From Actinomadura viridilutea (lineage in GTDB: Bacteria; Actinomycetota; Actinomycetes; Streptosporangiales; Streptosporangiaceae), in contig PVNI01000009.1 in the NCBI GenBank assembly GCA_003001795.1, positions 186,001 to 250,000 of the forward strand: a stretch of DNA of 64,000 nt, in the 5' to 3' direction. The position numbers and the translations under genes were made by a program. Under the pieces are notes generated by a model. It did not search any database. It was not told the DNA's origin and saw only the letters and a list, made by a program, of their open reading frames with translations. Shown here piece by piece: positions 26,252 to 33,940 of the stretch; position 1 is the first letter of the stretch, and each line of letters starts with the position of its first letter.

Positions 26252-27217
26252 ATGGCAGGCCAGCACCCCCCGCCGGCGCCGGCGCCGGCCCCGCCGCGCG
26301 GCCTGTCCGATCAGCGGCGCGGCACGTACCGGTACACCCGGCCCCGGGGCGGCGGCCCCCGCCGCACCACCGGCGGCAACGTCGCCGGGATCGTCGGTCT
26401 GCTGGCCGCCTGCGCGGTGCTCGCGGTGCTCGGCTTCCGGCTGTTCGGGGACGGCGACGGCGCCGTCGGCGGTCCCGGCCTGGGCCGCCAGTCCGTCAGC
26501 CGCGCGGACGCCACCGACAACCGCCTCTACAAGACAGGGCCGCTCACGCCCGTCGCCTGCCGCCTCCCGCCGATCAGCGAGGCCCCCGAGTCGATGCGCC
26601 GGTTCATGAACATGCTGAGCGACTGCCTCGACGCGTCCTGGGGGAAGCAGTTCGGCAAGGCGCACATGGGGTTCAGCCCGCCCGACAGGGTGTTCTGGGT
26701 GCGTTCCGGCCGCAGTCCCTGCGGCAGCTACCCCAACCCCGGCGCCTCGGCGTTCTACTGCCCGGCCAACCACACGATGTACGTGGGGCTGCGGCACGTC
26801 GTGGAGACGTCCGGCGGCGAGCCCCTGTCCAACTTCGCGGTGTTCGCGCGGGTGATCGCGCACGAGTACGGCCACCACGTCCAGGAGCGCGCGGGGATCC
26901 TGCGGTACGGGCACCGGCGGATGGAGGACGCGTCGTCCGTCGCCGTCCGCATGGAGACCAGCCGCCGCATCGAGCTGCAGGCGCAGTGCCTGGCCGGCGC
27001 GTTCCTGCGGGCCGAGCGCCGCACCATGGGCATCACGCGCCGCCAGTACCTGGCGATGCTGGAGGACGTGCGGGGGCGGGGCGACGAGCGGCTGCCCGCC
27101 GACCAGCGCGACCACGGCTCGTCCCGCAACTACGCGGGCTGGGTGGCGATCGGCTTCCGCGGCGGCGACCTGGCCGTCTGCAACACCTGGACCGCGTCCG
27201 CCGACGAGGTCGACTGA
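26252..27217 (+). CDS. Neutral zinc metallopeptidase (YpfJ-like)
   Basis: A 321-residue protein. A Pro-rich cytoplasmic start is followed by one membrane anchor (GIVGLLAACAVLAVLGFRLF, about 45-65) and an extracytoplasmic protease-like domain with HEYGHHVQ (HExxH at 204-208). A downstream RIELQAQCLAGAF segment gives the third ligand glutamate. Paired cysteines are present. Family members are predicted membrane-anchored zinc peptidases with unknown substrates. GATGAT eight bases before the ATG suggests a leaderless start. Confidence 0.88.
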   Translation: MAGQHPPPAPAPAPPRGLSDQRRGTYRYTRPRGGGPRRTTGGNVAGIVGLLAACAVLAVLGFRLFGDGDGAVGGPGLGRQSVSRADATDNRLYKTGPLTPVACRLPPISEAPESMRRFMNMLSDCLDASWGKQFGKAHMGFSPPDRVFWVRSGRSPCGSYPNPGASAFYCPANHTMYVGLRHVVETSGGEPLSNFAVFARVIAHEYGHHVQERAGILRYGHRRMEDASSVAVRMETSRRIELQAQCLAGAFLRAERRTMGITRRQYLAMLEDVRGRGDERLPADQRDHGSSRNYAGWVAIGFRGGDLAVCNTWTASADEVD

Positions 27218-27235
27218 CGCCTCGCGCGGGCCCTT

Positions 27236-27283
27236 TCCTGTGGGCGTTCCTGTGGGCGCTCCCGTGGGCGCTCCTGTGAGCGT
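27236..27283. repeat. 12-bp direct repeat, four copies, after a stop codon
   Basis: Unit TCCTGTGGGCGy repeated four times, starting 19 bases after the metallopeptidase stop. Confidence 0.85.
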
Positions 27284-27307
27284 TGTCACCGGCAAGTGCT
27301 AGCAACC

Positions 27308-27327
27308 GTGCTTGCAATTGCAAGCAC
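27308..27327. promoter_or_regulatory. 20-bp perfect palindrome upstream of the XRE gene
   Basis: GTGCTTGCAATTGCAAGCAC, centred about 30 bases before the start of the XRE regulator. It probably is that regulator's own operator. A related half-site, GCAAGTGCTAGC, lies just upstream. Confidence 0.65.
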
Positions 27328-27346
27328 CCTGACGCAGGGTGGAACC

Positions 27347-27742
27347 ATGGCAAGTTCGAAGGTCGGCTCCATCGGGGAGTACATCCGCGACCAGCGCACG
27401 CGCGCCAAGATCTCGCTGCGCCAGCTCGCCGATGTGTCGGGCATCTCCAACCCGTACCTGAGCCAGATCGAACGCGGGCTGCGCAAGCCCAGCGCCGAGA
27501 TCCTCCAGCAGATCGCCAAGGGGCTGCGGATCTCGGCCGAGGCGCTGTACGTGCAGGCGGGGATCCTGGAGGACCGCCGGTCCGACACCGACGTGCACAC
27601 CGCGATCAGGGCCGACCTGCTCCTCACGGAACGGCAGAAGCAGATTCTGCTGGACGTCTACGAGTCGTTCCGCAGGGAGAACGAGGCTGCCGGCGCCACA
27701 TCCGAGCAACACCAGGACACAGGAAAGGACGAGGTGGGATGA
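27347..27742 (+). CDS. XRE-family regulator upstream of an HbhA-like gene
   Basis: 131 residues with an N-terminal Cro/C1 helix-turn-helix: GEYIRDQRTRAKISLRQLAD, VSGISNPYLSQIERGLRKPS, ILQQIAKGLRIS. The C-terminus is helical and ends LLLTERQKQILLDVYESFR. The order XRE-HbhA-like-DUF2516 matches mycobacterial Rv0474-hbhA-Rv0476 as I remember it. ATG 27347 leaves the 20-bp palindrome in the promoter. The end overlaps the next start by ATGA. Confidence 0.85.
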   Translation: MASSKVGSIGEYIRDQRTRAKISLRQLADVSGISNPYLSQIERGLRKPSAEILQQIAKGLRISAEALYVQAGILEDRRSDTDVHTAIRADLLLTERQKQILLDVYESFRRENEAAGATSEQHQDTGKDEVG

Positions 27743-28197
27743 CTTTGGCCACCACCCTCCGTGAGAACAAGGCCGTCTACACGGTCGCCGGTGCCGGCGA
27801 CCTGGCGGTCGAGAAGATCCGCGAGGTGCCCGAGCAGGTCACCAAGGCCCGCGCGACCGCCCTGAAGTACCAGGACGACCTGCGCGAGATCATGGAGCGC
27901 TACCGCGACCAGGTCCGCGAGATCGTCGAGCGCTACCGCGGCGAGGTCCGCCAGAACGTCGACCGGCTGCAGGAGCGCGTCGAGGTCAAGGACCTGCCCG
28001 GCGCGGCCGTCGCCTACATGACGCACGGCGCCAGCCGCGCCGTGGAGTTCATCGACGAGCTCGCCGAGCGCGGCAAGCGGGTCGTGCACCGGGAGGCCGC
28101 GACCGCCGCCGCGATCGCCGAGGCCGACGCCAAGCGGCGCACCACCGCCCAGCGGCGCGCCCGGTCCACGGCGGGCACGCGGAAGAGTGGCGCCTGA
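27739..28197 (+). CDS. HbhA-like heparin-binding hemagglutinin homologue
   Basis: 152 residues. A helical, charged coiled coil (about 30-110) contains the near-repeats EIMERYRDQVREIVERYRGE and ends in an Arg/Lys/Ala-rich tail (KRRTTAQRRARSTAGTRKSG). Mycobacterial HbhA has the same layout, with a Lys/Pro/Ala-rich heparin-binding end. Here the tail is short and Arg-rich, so adhesion is not assured. It is translationally coupled to the XRE regulator. Confidence 0.75.
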   Translation: MTLATTLRENKAVYTVAGAGDLAVEKIREVPEQVTKARATALKYQDDLREIMERYRDQVREIVERYRGEVRQNVDRLQERVEVKDLPGAAVAYMTHGASRAVEFIDELAERGKRVVHREAATAAAIAEADAKRRTTAQRRARSTAGTRKSGA

Positions 28198-28236
28198 ACC
28201 TGCATCGGCCTGGCGGAGCCAGGCGCGCGCACGTCC

Positions 28237-28271
28237 GGGGCCCGGCCGGGGGAACAACCCGGCCGGGCCCC
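28237..28271 (+). terminator. Strong hairpin after the XRE-hbhA operon
   Basis: GGGGCCCGGCCGGG and its exact complement enclose a seven-base loop (14 pairs), followed by GTCGTCTTGT. It starts 39 bases after the HbhA-like stop. Confidence 0.7.
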
Positions 28272-28405
28272 GTCGTCTTGTATGTTGACGTGCCGAGGAG
28301 GCCGGCGCGTGCCCCACAGGGCGGTGTGCCCATAGGGTGAACCGAGGAGCCCGCGGGGCGCGGCGCGGGCGTCGCGGCAGACACAGGCAGGAGCGCTGAT
28401 CGCCG

Positions 28406-28765
28406 GTGGCCACATTCGGAATACTGGACCTGTTCTTCTGGTCGCTGCTGGTCGTCGCGTTCGCGATGGAGGCGTGGGCGCTGGTCGACGCGTTGACGGT
28501 GCCCAAGGACGCCTACACGGCGGCCAGCAAGCAGAGCAAGAAGCTGTGGACGATCCTGCTGAGCGTGGCCGCGGTCCTGGGATTGGCCCACGCCGTCCTG
28601 CCCCTGCGGGGCGCCTCGCCGATCATGCTGCTCATCGGCATCCTCCCGGTCGCCGCCTTCCTGGCCGCCGCCGTCTACCTGGCCGACGTCCGTCCCGCGG
28701 TCAAGCCGTTCAAGAAGCGCGGCGGAGGCGGCCGTAGCACCATGGGCCCCTACGGCCCCTGGTGA
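28406..28765 (+). CDS. DUF2516 membrane protein
   Basis: 119 residues starting at GTG, with membrane segments near 5-27, 47-65 and 70-92. The conserved lead FWSLLVVAFAMEAWALVDAL identifies the DUF2516 family, found next to hbhA in mycobacteria. Function unknown. Its last 56 bases overlap the antisense SGNH hydrolase gene. Confidence 0.8.
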   Translation: MATFGILDLFFWSLLVVAFAMEAWALVDALTVPKDAYTAASKQSKKLWTILLSVAAVLGLAHAVLPLRGASPIMLLIGILPVAAFLAAAVYLADVRPAVKPFKKRGGGGRSTMGPYGPW

Positions 28766-29543
28766 CCGGGCCCCTGCTAACGAGGAGCGGCGTCGGCGCT
28801 CCCGCCCCGGCGGTCGGCGCGGGGGAGGGCGGGCGTCCCCGCACGGGGCGGTCCAGGCCGAGGGTCCGCAGTTCGGCGATGAGGCGGCGGGCCATGTACC
28901 GGTTGCCCTCCACGTTGGGGTGGATGCCGTCGGCGCGGACGTAGCGCACCGCGTTGCCGGTGCCCTTCTTCCGATTGCCGGTGAACCAGCGCCCCCCGAT
29001 CGGGTCGATGAACGGCACCCTCGCGTCCGCCGCGGCGGCGCGGATCGTGTCGCGGACGCGGAGGGCCTTCCTGCCCACGTCGCGTCCCCAGGTCGGGCCC
29101 ATGAGCACCACATGGGTGCCCGGCCACCGCATCTGGATCCGGCCCATCAGCTCCACCGCCCGTCGCCGCACCTGCCGCATGGGGGACAGCACGTCGTTGT
29201 GCCCGCCGGACACCAGCATCATGTCGGGGGCGGGCCGCCAGGCGAACTGCTCGGTGAACAGGGCGTCGAAGCGCCGTCCGGAGGGCCCGGGCCAGGCGAA
29301 CCCGGAGCCGGGCCGCCCGCCGATCACCACGCGCCATCCCAGCATCCGCGCGGCCTGCCCGGCGTACGCCTGCTGGGACGTGAGCCCGCGGATCCCCGTG
29401 GTGAAGCTGTCGCCCAGCACGTACACCACCGGCTGCCGCGGGGCGGGCGCCGGGTCGGGCCACCACAGGGAGGCCGCGGCCGTACCGGCCAGACCGAGCG
29501 CCACCACCGCGGCCAGGGCCGCATGGACACGTCGGGATGCCAC
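28710..29543 (-). CDS. SGNH/GDSL-type hydrolase, exported
   Basis: 277 residues from GTG 29543 (AGGAAGG site about nine bases upstream). A hydrophobic signal or anchor (ALAAVVALGLAGTAAASLWW) is followed by block I YVLGDSFTTG (nucleophile Ser), a GGHND segment (block III, Asn), and DGIHPN (block V, Asp and His). Family members are esterases or lipases or act on cell-wall acyl groups. The C-terminal tail runs antisense into the DUF2516 gene. Confidence 0.85.
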   Translation of the reverse strand: MASRRVHAALAAVVALGLAGTAAASLWWPDPAPAPRQPVVYVLGDSFTTGIRGLTSQQAYAGQAARMLGWRVVIGGRPGSGFAWPGPSGRRFDALFTEQFAWRPAPDMMLVSGGHNDVLSPMRQVRRRAVELMGRIQMRWPGTHVVLMGPTWGRDVGRKALRVRDTIRAAAADARVPFIDPIGGRWFTGNRKKGTGNAVRYVRADGIHPNVEGNRYMARRLIAELRTLGLDRPVRGRPPSPAPTAGAGAPTPLLVSRGPVTRGRRGPWCYGRLRRAS

Positions 29544-29787
29544 GGCGCTGAGCCTTCCTGTGGAACGCGAAGAGAAGGAGGACCGGCGGGGCCGTGCCAC
29601 GGGTGCGTGGCCGCGCCGCCGCCGCGGCGGCTCGGTGATGTCGGTCGAGCCGGCGCGCAACGTTCGACGTCGTTCGAACGGTCCGAATCCTATCCGTGCG
29701 CCGGGCCGGAACGCGGGACTGCCGCGCGGCGTCGCGGCGGGGTGTTTCCGGACCGATGCCTTATCTCTCCCTTTCCTACTTGTTTTG

Positions 29788-29817
29788 TTGACTTTTTGTC
29801 GGGCGTCTGCCTACCCT
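29788..29817 (+). promoter_or_regulatory. Sigma-A-type promoter of the cysteine leader peptide
   Basis: -35 TTGACT (29788-29793), an 18-base spacer and -10 TACCCT (29812-29817). The GTG of the leader ORF follows after six bases, so the transcript should be leaderless. Confidence 0.7.
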
Positions 29818-29823
29818 CGTGGC

Positions 29824-29901
29824 GTGCCGCTGATGACGTGCCTGACCAGCCGGGGTCACGTGGACCTGTGCCGCGTGGCCAGCGCCCTCTGTCCGCGGTG
29901 A
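29824..29901 (+). CDS. Cysteine attenuator-type leader peptide
   Basis: A 25-codon ORF starting at GTG and ending CLTSRGHVDLCRVASALCPR. The segment VDLCRVASA is the hallmark of actinobacterial 'putative leader peptides' that precede sulfur-assimilation and sulfonate-utilisation genes. Ribosomes stalling at the cysteine codon when cysteine is scarce change the downstream RNA structure. Here it is followed by GC-rich hairpins, an ssuD-like remnant and a flavin reductase, which fits a sulfonate operon. The regulatory role is inferred from the family. Confidence 0.75.
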   Translation: MPLMTCLTSRGHVDLCRVASALCPR

Positions 29902-30098
29902 CGCCTCCCCGCGTCGAGCCGCGGTGACGCTCTGACGTTCTGATCGCGGGCCGCCCGCGCATGCCCCGAAGGCGCGGCTTTCCAGCGGGGCCCGTGTTCC
30001 GATGCCCCCGGTGCGGTGGTCGCCGGGTGCCCCCCCTTGTCGTGGTCGAGGTGACGCGCGCCGTCGGCGCGCGCCGGTTCTCTGGAGGCGGGCCGATC

Positions 30099-30217
30099 AT
30101 GGCCTATCCGATCCGCCTGCATGTCATCACCGCGACACCGCCGAGGAGGCGTGGGCCCACGCCGGGCGGCCTCCGGCGGGCATCCCGCCGGAGGCCGTCG
30201 AGCAGGTGCAGGCGGGC
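30099..30217 (+). pseudogene. Internal fragment of an SsuD-like FMNH2-dependent monooxygenase, frameshifted
   Basis: Frame one reads MAYPIRLHVIT. Shifting one base gives RDTAEEAWAHAG...IPPEAVEQVQAG. Joined, these match the segment 'RLHVI(T/S)RDTAEEAW..A.RLLAGI.PE.VE.VQ.GL' found around residues 240-285 of alkanesulfonate monooxygenases. The frames part where ACC-CGC has apparently become ACCGC. Neither the TIM-barrel N-terminus nor the SEGQRRM end is present, so this is an internal relic. Confidence 0.6.
30167..30197 (+). terminator. Very strong hairpin ahead of the flavin reductase
   Basis: CGGCCTCCGGCGGG and its exact complement around a CAT loop (14 pairs, three-base loop), inside the ssuD remnant. 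It could act as an attenuator/terminator or simply reflect GC-rich coding remnants. Confidence 0.4.
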
Positions 30218-30253
30218 TCCCGCGAACGCCACGCCGCGCGAAAGGAGTCGGTG

Positions 30254-30763
30254 ATGACCGAGCTGCTGCCCGACCAGATGATCGACGAGGACCGGTTCCG
30301 CCGCACTCTGGCGTTGCACGCGGCCGGGGTCGTGGTGGTCACCGCGGCCTGCGAGGGCGTCCCGGTGGGGCTGACCGCGACGTCGTTCTCCTCGGTGAGC
30401 CTGTCCCCGCCGCTGGTGTCGTTCTACGTGGACCAGGGCTCCACCACGTGGCCGTCGCTGCGGCGCGCCGAGCGCTTCGCGGTCAACATCCTGGAGGCCG
30501 GGCAGGCCGACGTCGCGGCCCGGTTCGCCCGGCGCGGCGTCGACCGGTTCGCCGCGCCGCTGCGCTGGCGCCCGCACGACGACGGCACCCCGCTGCTGGA
30601 CGGCGTGTGCGCCCACCTGCTGTGCGTCCCGCACACGACGATGGACATCGGCGACCACATCCTGGTCGTCGGCCTGGTGACGTCCGCCGGCATCCACGAG
30701 TCCGACCGGCCGCTGCTCTACCACCGGGGACGGTTCGGCCGCTTCCACGCGCTGGACGGGTGA
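30254..30763 (+). CDS. Flavin reductase family protein
   Basis: 169 residues with the split-barrel FMN-binding fold: AAGVVVVTAACEGVPVGLTATSF, VSLSPPLVSFYVDQGSTTWP, RFAVNILEAGQADVAARFA and a GDHILVVGLV strand. Such reductases supply reduced FMN to two-component monooxygenases such as SsuD. Its usual monooxygenase partner survives only as a fragment just upstream, so it may now serve another enzyme. AAAGGAG precedes the ATG by eight bases. Confidence 0.88.
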   Translation: MTELLPDQMIDEDRFRRTLALHAAGVVVVTAACEGVPVGLTATSFSSVSLSPPLVSFYVDQGSTTWPSLRRAERFAVNILEAGQADVAARFARRGVDRFAAPLRWRPHDDGTPLLDGVCAHLLCVPHTTMDIGDHILVVGLVTSAGIHESDRPLLYHRGRFGRFHALDG

Positions 30764-30785
30764 CCCGCCGCCGCGGCCCGGCGGC

Positions 30786-31418
30786 TCAGCGGTCGGCGGG
30801 GCGGCTGAGCGCCTCCACCGAGCGCAGGCCGTGCTCGACGACGTCGAGCGCGCGGTCCAGGGCGGCCCGGGTCGCGGCCGCGTCGAGGCCGGTGCGGCGG
30901 CAGTGCATGATGACCGCCTGCATCGCGCCGACCGCGGCGCCCGCCGCGGTCACGGCGTCGACCTCGTCCAGGTCCGGGCACAGCCCGGTCAGCAGCTCCG
31001 CCAGCTCCTGCTGGGTGTCGGTGAGGCGCTGCAGGGCGCGGGCCCGCAGCCCGGGGCGCTCGAGGATGAGCCGGACCTGCACCGCGCCGTAGTCGCCGTG
31101 CTCTGCGGCCAGCGCGTCGATCACGTCCGCCGTGGCGCGGCGGACCGTCTCCAGCGGCGTCTCGCCGGGGACGCGCCGCGCCAGCCGCTCGCGCACCTCG
31201 GCCAGCCGGTCGTCGACCTCGGCGAAGACCACGTCCTCCTTGGACGGGAAGTAGCCGAAGAACGTGCGCGGGGACACGTCCGCGGCGTCCGCGATGTCGG
31301 CGATCGTCGTCTCCTCGTACCCGCGCTCGGCGAACAGCCGCAGCGCGGCGGACGCGATCGCCCGGCGCGTGCGCCGCTTCTTGCGTTCGCGCAGGCCGGG
31401 CCGTTCGGCGTGATCCAT
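30786..31418 (-). CDS. TetR-family regulator
   Basis: 210 residues from ATG 31418. The helix-turn-helix carries GYEETTIADIADAADVSPRTFFGYFPSKED, followed by an all-helical ligand domain. It is divergent from the MMPL transporter, with a 16-bp dyad in between, so it is the likely repressor of that exporter. Confidence 0.88.
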   Translation of the reverse strand: MDHAERPGLRERKKRRTRRAIASAALRLFAERGYEETTIADIADAADVSPRTFFGYFPSKEDVVFAEVDDRLAEVRERLARRVPGETPLETVRRATADVIDALAAEHGDYGAVQVRLILERPGLRARALQRLTDTQQELAELLTGLCPDLDEVDAVTAAGAAVGAMQAVIMHCRRTGLDAAATRAALDRALDVVEHGLRSVEALSRPADR

Positions 31419-31436
31419 GTCACGCAAAGTATCATG

Positions 31437-31452
31437 ACTGCAAACTTGCAGT
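31437..31452. promoter_or_regulatory. TetR-type operator dyad
   Basis: ACTGCAAACTTGCAGT, a 16-bp perfect dyad with seven-base arms, between the TetR and MMPL starts. Confidence 0.6.
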
Positions 31453-31492
31453 TATTGCACGCATATGCCGGAGCGTGCTTTTCTCCACAGTC

Positions 31493-33940
31493 ATGACGGG
31501 CAGGGCGGGCATGACGGGCATGGCGGCGGGCCTGGACCGGCTCGGCCGCTGGTGCGTCCGGCACCGGCGCGCCGTCATCGTGCTGTGGATCGCGGCGATG
31601 CTCTCCACCGCCGCGCTCGGGTTCGCCCGCGGCGGGACGTTCGTCCAGCAGAGCAGTCTGCCAGGCACCGAGACCCAGCGCGCCATCGACTCCCTGCGCG
31701 AGGACTTCCCGGCCCTGACCGGACCCACCGCCACCGTCGTGTTCCGCGGCACCCGGCACGGCAGCCCGGCCGACTGGCGGGTCGCCCTGGCCATCGGCGA
31801 GGCCATCGACCGCATCTCGCGCCTGGACCGCGTCGCGTACGCCGAGAACCCCTACGTGGCGGGCATGGGCGGCCTGCGCAGCGACGACGCCGTCGTCGTC
31901 CGCGTCAGCTTCAAGGGCACGATGGGCGACCTTTCCCCCGCCGACCTCGACATCCTGGACCGCGCCGTCGAACCGGCCCGCAAGGCGGGCGTGGAGGTCG
32001 ACTTCGGCGGCATCGCCGCCATGCTCCTCAACCAGCCCAAGGGCGGCCCGCAGGAGGCCGCCGGGATCGTCATGGCGCTCGTGGTGCTGCTGCTGGCGTT
32101 CGGGTCGTTCCTGGCCGCGGGCATCCCGATCGTGGTGTCGCTGTGCGGGATGGCGGTCGCCTACTCGCTGATCCACTTCGCCGCGTCGCAGGTCGAGGTG
32201 CATCCGACCGCGCCGATGGCGGCCGCGATGCTGGGCATCGGCGCGGGCATCGACTACGCCCTGTTCATCGTCACCCGCTACCGGCAGCAGCTGGCGGCCG
32301 GGGACGACGTGGAGACCGCGGTCGGCAAGGCCATGGCGCACTCGGGGCACGCGGTGGTGTTCGCGGGCGGCACCGTCGTGTTCGCGATCTGCGGGCTGTT
32401 CCTGGCGGGCATCGCGTTCGTCGGGCGGATCGGCCTCGCCTCGGCCCTGGCGGTCGGCGTGATGGTGCTGGCCGCCCTCACCCTGCTGCCCGCCGTCCTG
32501 GGCGTCCTCGGCACGCGGATCGACCGGTGGCGGCTGCCGCGGGTGCGGCCGGACCGCAGCGCCGACCGGTGGATGCGCTGGGGCCGCCACGTCGACCGGC
32601 ACGCGTGGCCGTACGCGATCGGCGCCGCGCTGGTGCTGCTGGCGATGTCGATCCCCACGCTGAGCCTGCGGTTCGGGGTGATGGCCGACAGCACCGCGGC
32701 GCCGGGGTCGGACGCGCGGCAGGCCTACGACGTCGTCGCCCGCGAGTTCGGCCCCGGCCACTACAGCCCCTTCGTGATCGTCGCCAAGGTGCCGGGCCGC
32801 CCCGGGAAGGCCGACCGGCGCCGCGAGTCGTCCCCGCCCCGCCCGTCGGATCGGCCCGGCGCGGCGGATCGGCAGGGCACGGCGGATCGGCACGGCGGGG
32901 GACGCGCGTCCGCGCCGAAGCCCGAAGGGCTCGCCGGGCTGGGCGGGTTGACGGGGCCGCCGTCCCCCAAGCCGTCGTGGACGGACAAGCCGCCGCCGGC
33001 GTCGGCGAACGTGCTGGACGCGGCCGGCGAACCCGATCCGGACGCGCTGCGGGTCGGGCAGCGGCTGCGGCAGCGGGTCGCCGAGGTGCCGAGGGTCGCG
33101 TTCGCGGCCGAGCCCGTGGTGGCCGGCAGGACGGCGATCGTGCGGGTGATCCCCGCGACCGCCCCGCACGAGACGGCGACCACCGACCTGGTGCACCGGC
33201 TGCGCGCGGCGACGGCCCGCACGCCGGGCGCCGTCGTGCACGTCGGCGGCGAGAACCCGGCGATCATCGACATCGCCGACACGGTCGGGGCGCGCATGCC
33301 CGCGGTGGTCGTCGCGGTCGTCGGCGCCTCGCTGGCGCTGCTGATGATCGCCTTCCGCGCGGTCGTCGTCCCGGTGAAGGCGGCGCTGATGAACCTGCTG
33401 TCGATCGGGGCGTCGTTCGGCGTGGTGACGGCGGTGTTCCAGTGGGGCTGGGGGGTCGGGCTGCTCGGCCTCGACCAGCCGATCCCGGTGATGTCGTTCG
33501 TCCCGCTGTTCATGTTCGCCCTGGTGTTCGGGCTGTCCATGGACTACGAGGTGTTCCTGCTGGCCCGCATCCGGGAGGAGTACCTGCGCTCCGGCGATCC
33601 GCACGACAGCGTCGCCCGCGGCATCGGCGCCACCGCCCGGCTGATCACCTCGGCCGCCCTGATCATGATCTTCGTGTTCGCCGGGTTCGTCCCGCAGCCC
33701 GACCCGACGATCAAGATGATGGCGCTGGGCATGGCGGTCGCGGTGGCGGTGGACGCCACGCTCGTGCGGATGGTGCTCGTGCCCGCGCTGATGAGCCTGC
33801 TCGGCCACGCCAACTGGTGGTGGCCGGGACGCGGGCGCGGCGCGGGACGCGGCGCGCCGGGCGAGAGGCTGCCGACCGTGATCGCCCGGCGCGCCGCGGG
33901 TCAGGAGGCGCGGGACTCCTCCACGGCCGGGGCCGTCTGA
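31493..33940 (+). CDS. MMPL-family RND transporter
   Basis: About 815 residues with two halves, each holding one lone membrane helix, a periplasmic domain and a cluster of helices. Typical motifs are AMLGIGAGIDYALFIVTRYR in the first half and FVPLFMFALVFGLSMDYEVF in the second; their GxDYxL/MDYEVF Asp-Tyr pairs are proton-relay signatures of MMPL proteins. A Pro/Arg/Gly-rich insertion with small tandem repeats (about residues 440-510) interrupts the second periplasmic domain. The substrate, probably a lipid or drug, is unknown. The start is uncertain (GTG 31475, ATG 31493, 31511 or 31520). The 3' end overlaps cydB antisense by 40 bases. Confidence 0.88.
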   Translation: MTGRAGMTGMAAGLDRLGRWCVRHRRAVIVLWIAAMLSTAALGFARGGTFVQQSSLPGTETQRAIDSLREDFPALTGPTATVVFRGTRHGSPADWRVALAIGEAIDRISRLDRVAYAENPYVAGMGGLRSDDAVVVRVSFKGTMGDLSPADLDILDRAVEPARKAGVEVDFGGIAAMLLNQPKGGPQEAAGIVMALVVLLLAFGSFLAAGIPIVVSLCGMAVAYSLIHFAASQVEVHPTAPMAAAMLGIGAGIDYALFIVTRYRQQLAAGDDVETAVGKAMAHSGHAVVFAGGTVVFAICGLFLAGIAFVGRIGLASALAVGVMVLAALTLLPAVLGVLGTRIDRWRLPRVRPDRSADRWMRWGRHVDRHAWPYAIGAALVLLAMSIPTLSLRFGVMADSTAAPGSDARQAYDVVAREFGPGHYSPFVIVAKVPGRPGKADRRRESSPPRPSDRPGAADRQGTADRHGGGRASAPKPEGLAGLGGLTGPPSPKPSWTDKPPPASANVLDAAGEPDPDALRVGQRLRQRVAEVPRVAFAAEPVVAGRTAIVRVIPATAPHETATTDLVHRLRAATARTPGAVVHVGGENPAIIDIADTVGARMPAVVVAVVGASLALLMIAFRAVVVPVKAALMNLLSIGASFGVVTAVFQWGWGVGLLGLDQPIPVMSFVPLFMFALVFGLSMDYEVFLLARIREEYLRSGDPHDSVARGIGATARLITSAALIMIFVFAGFVPQPDPTIKMMALGMAVAVAVDATLVRMVLVPALMSLLGHANWWWPGRGRGAGRGAPGERLPTVIARRAAGQEARDSSTAGAV

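Noticed and set aside
29662..29679. GTTCGA-N6-TCGAAC dyad upstream of the SGNH hydrolase as a LexA box
   Set aside because: Actinobacterial LexA sites need GAAC-N4-GTTC orientation; the half-sites here are in the opposite order and spacing.
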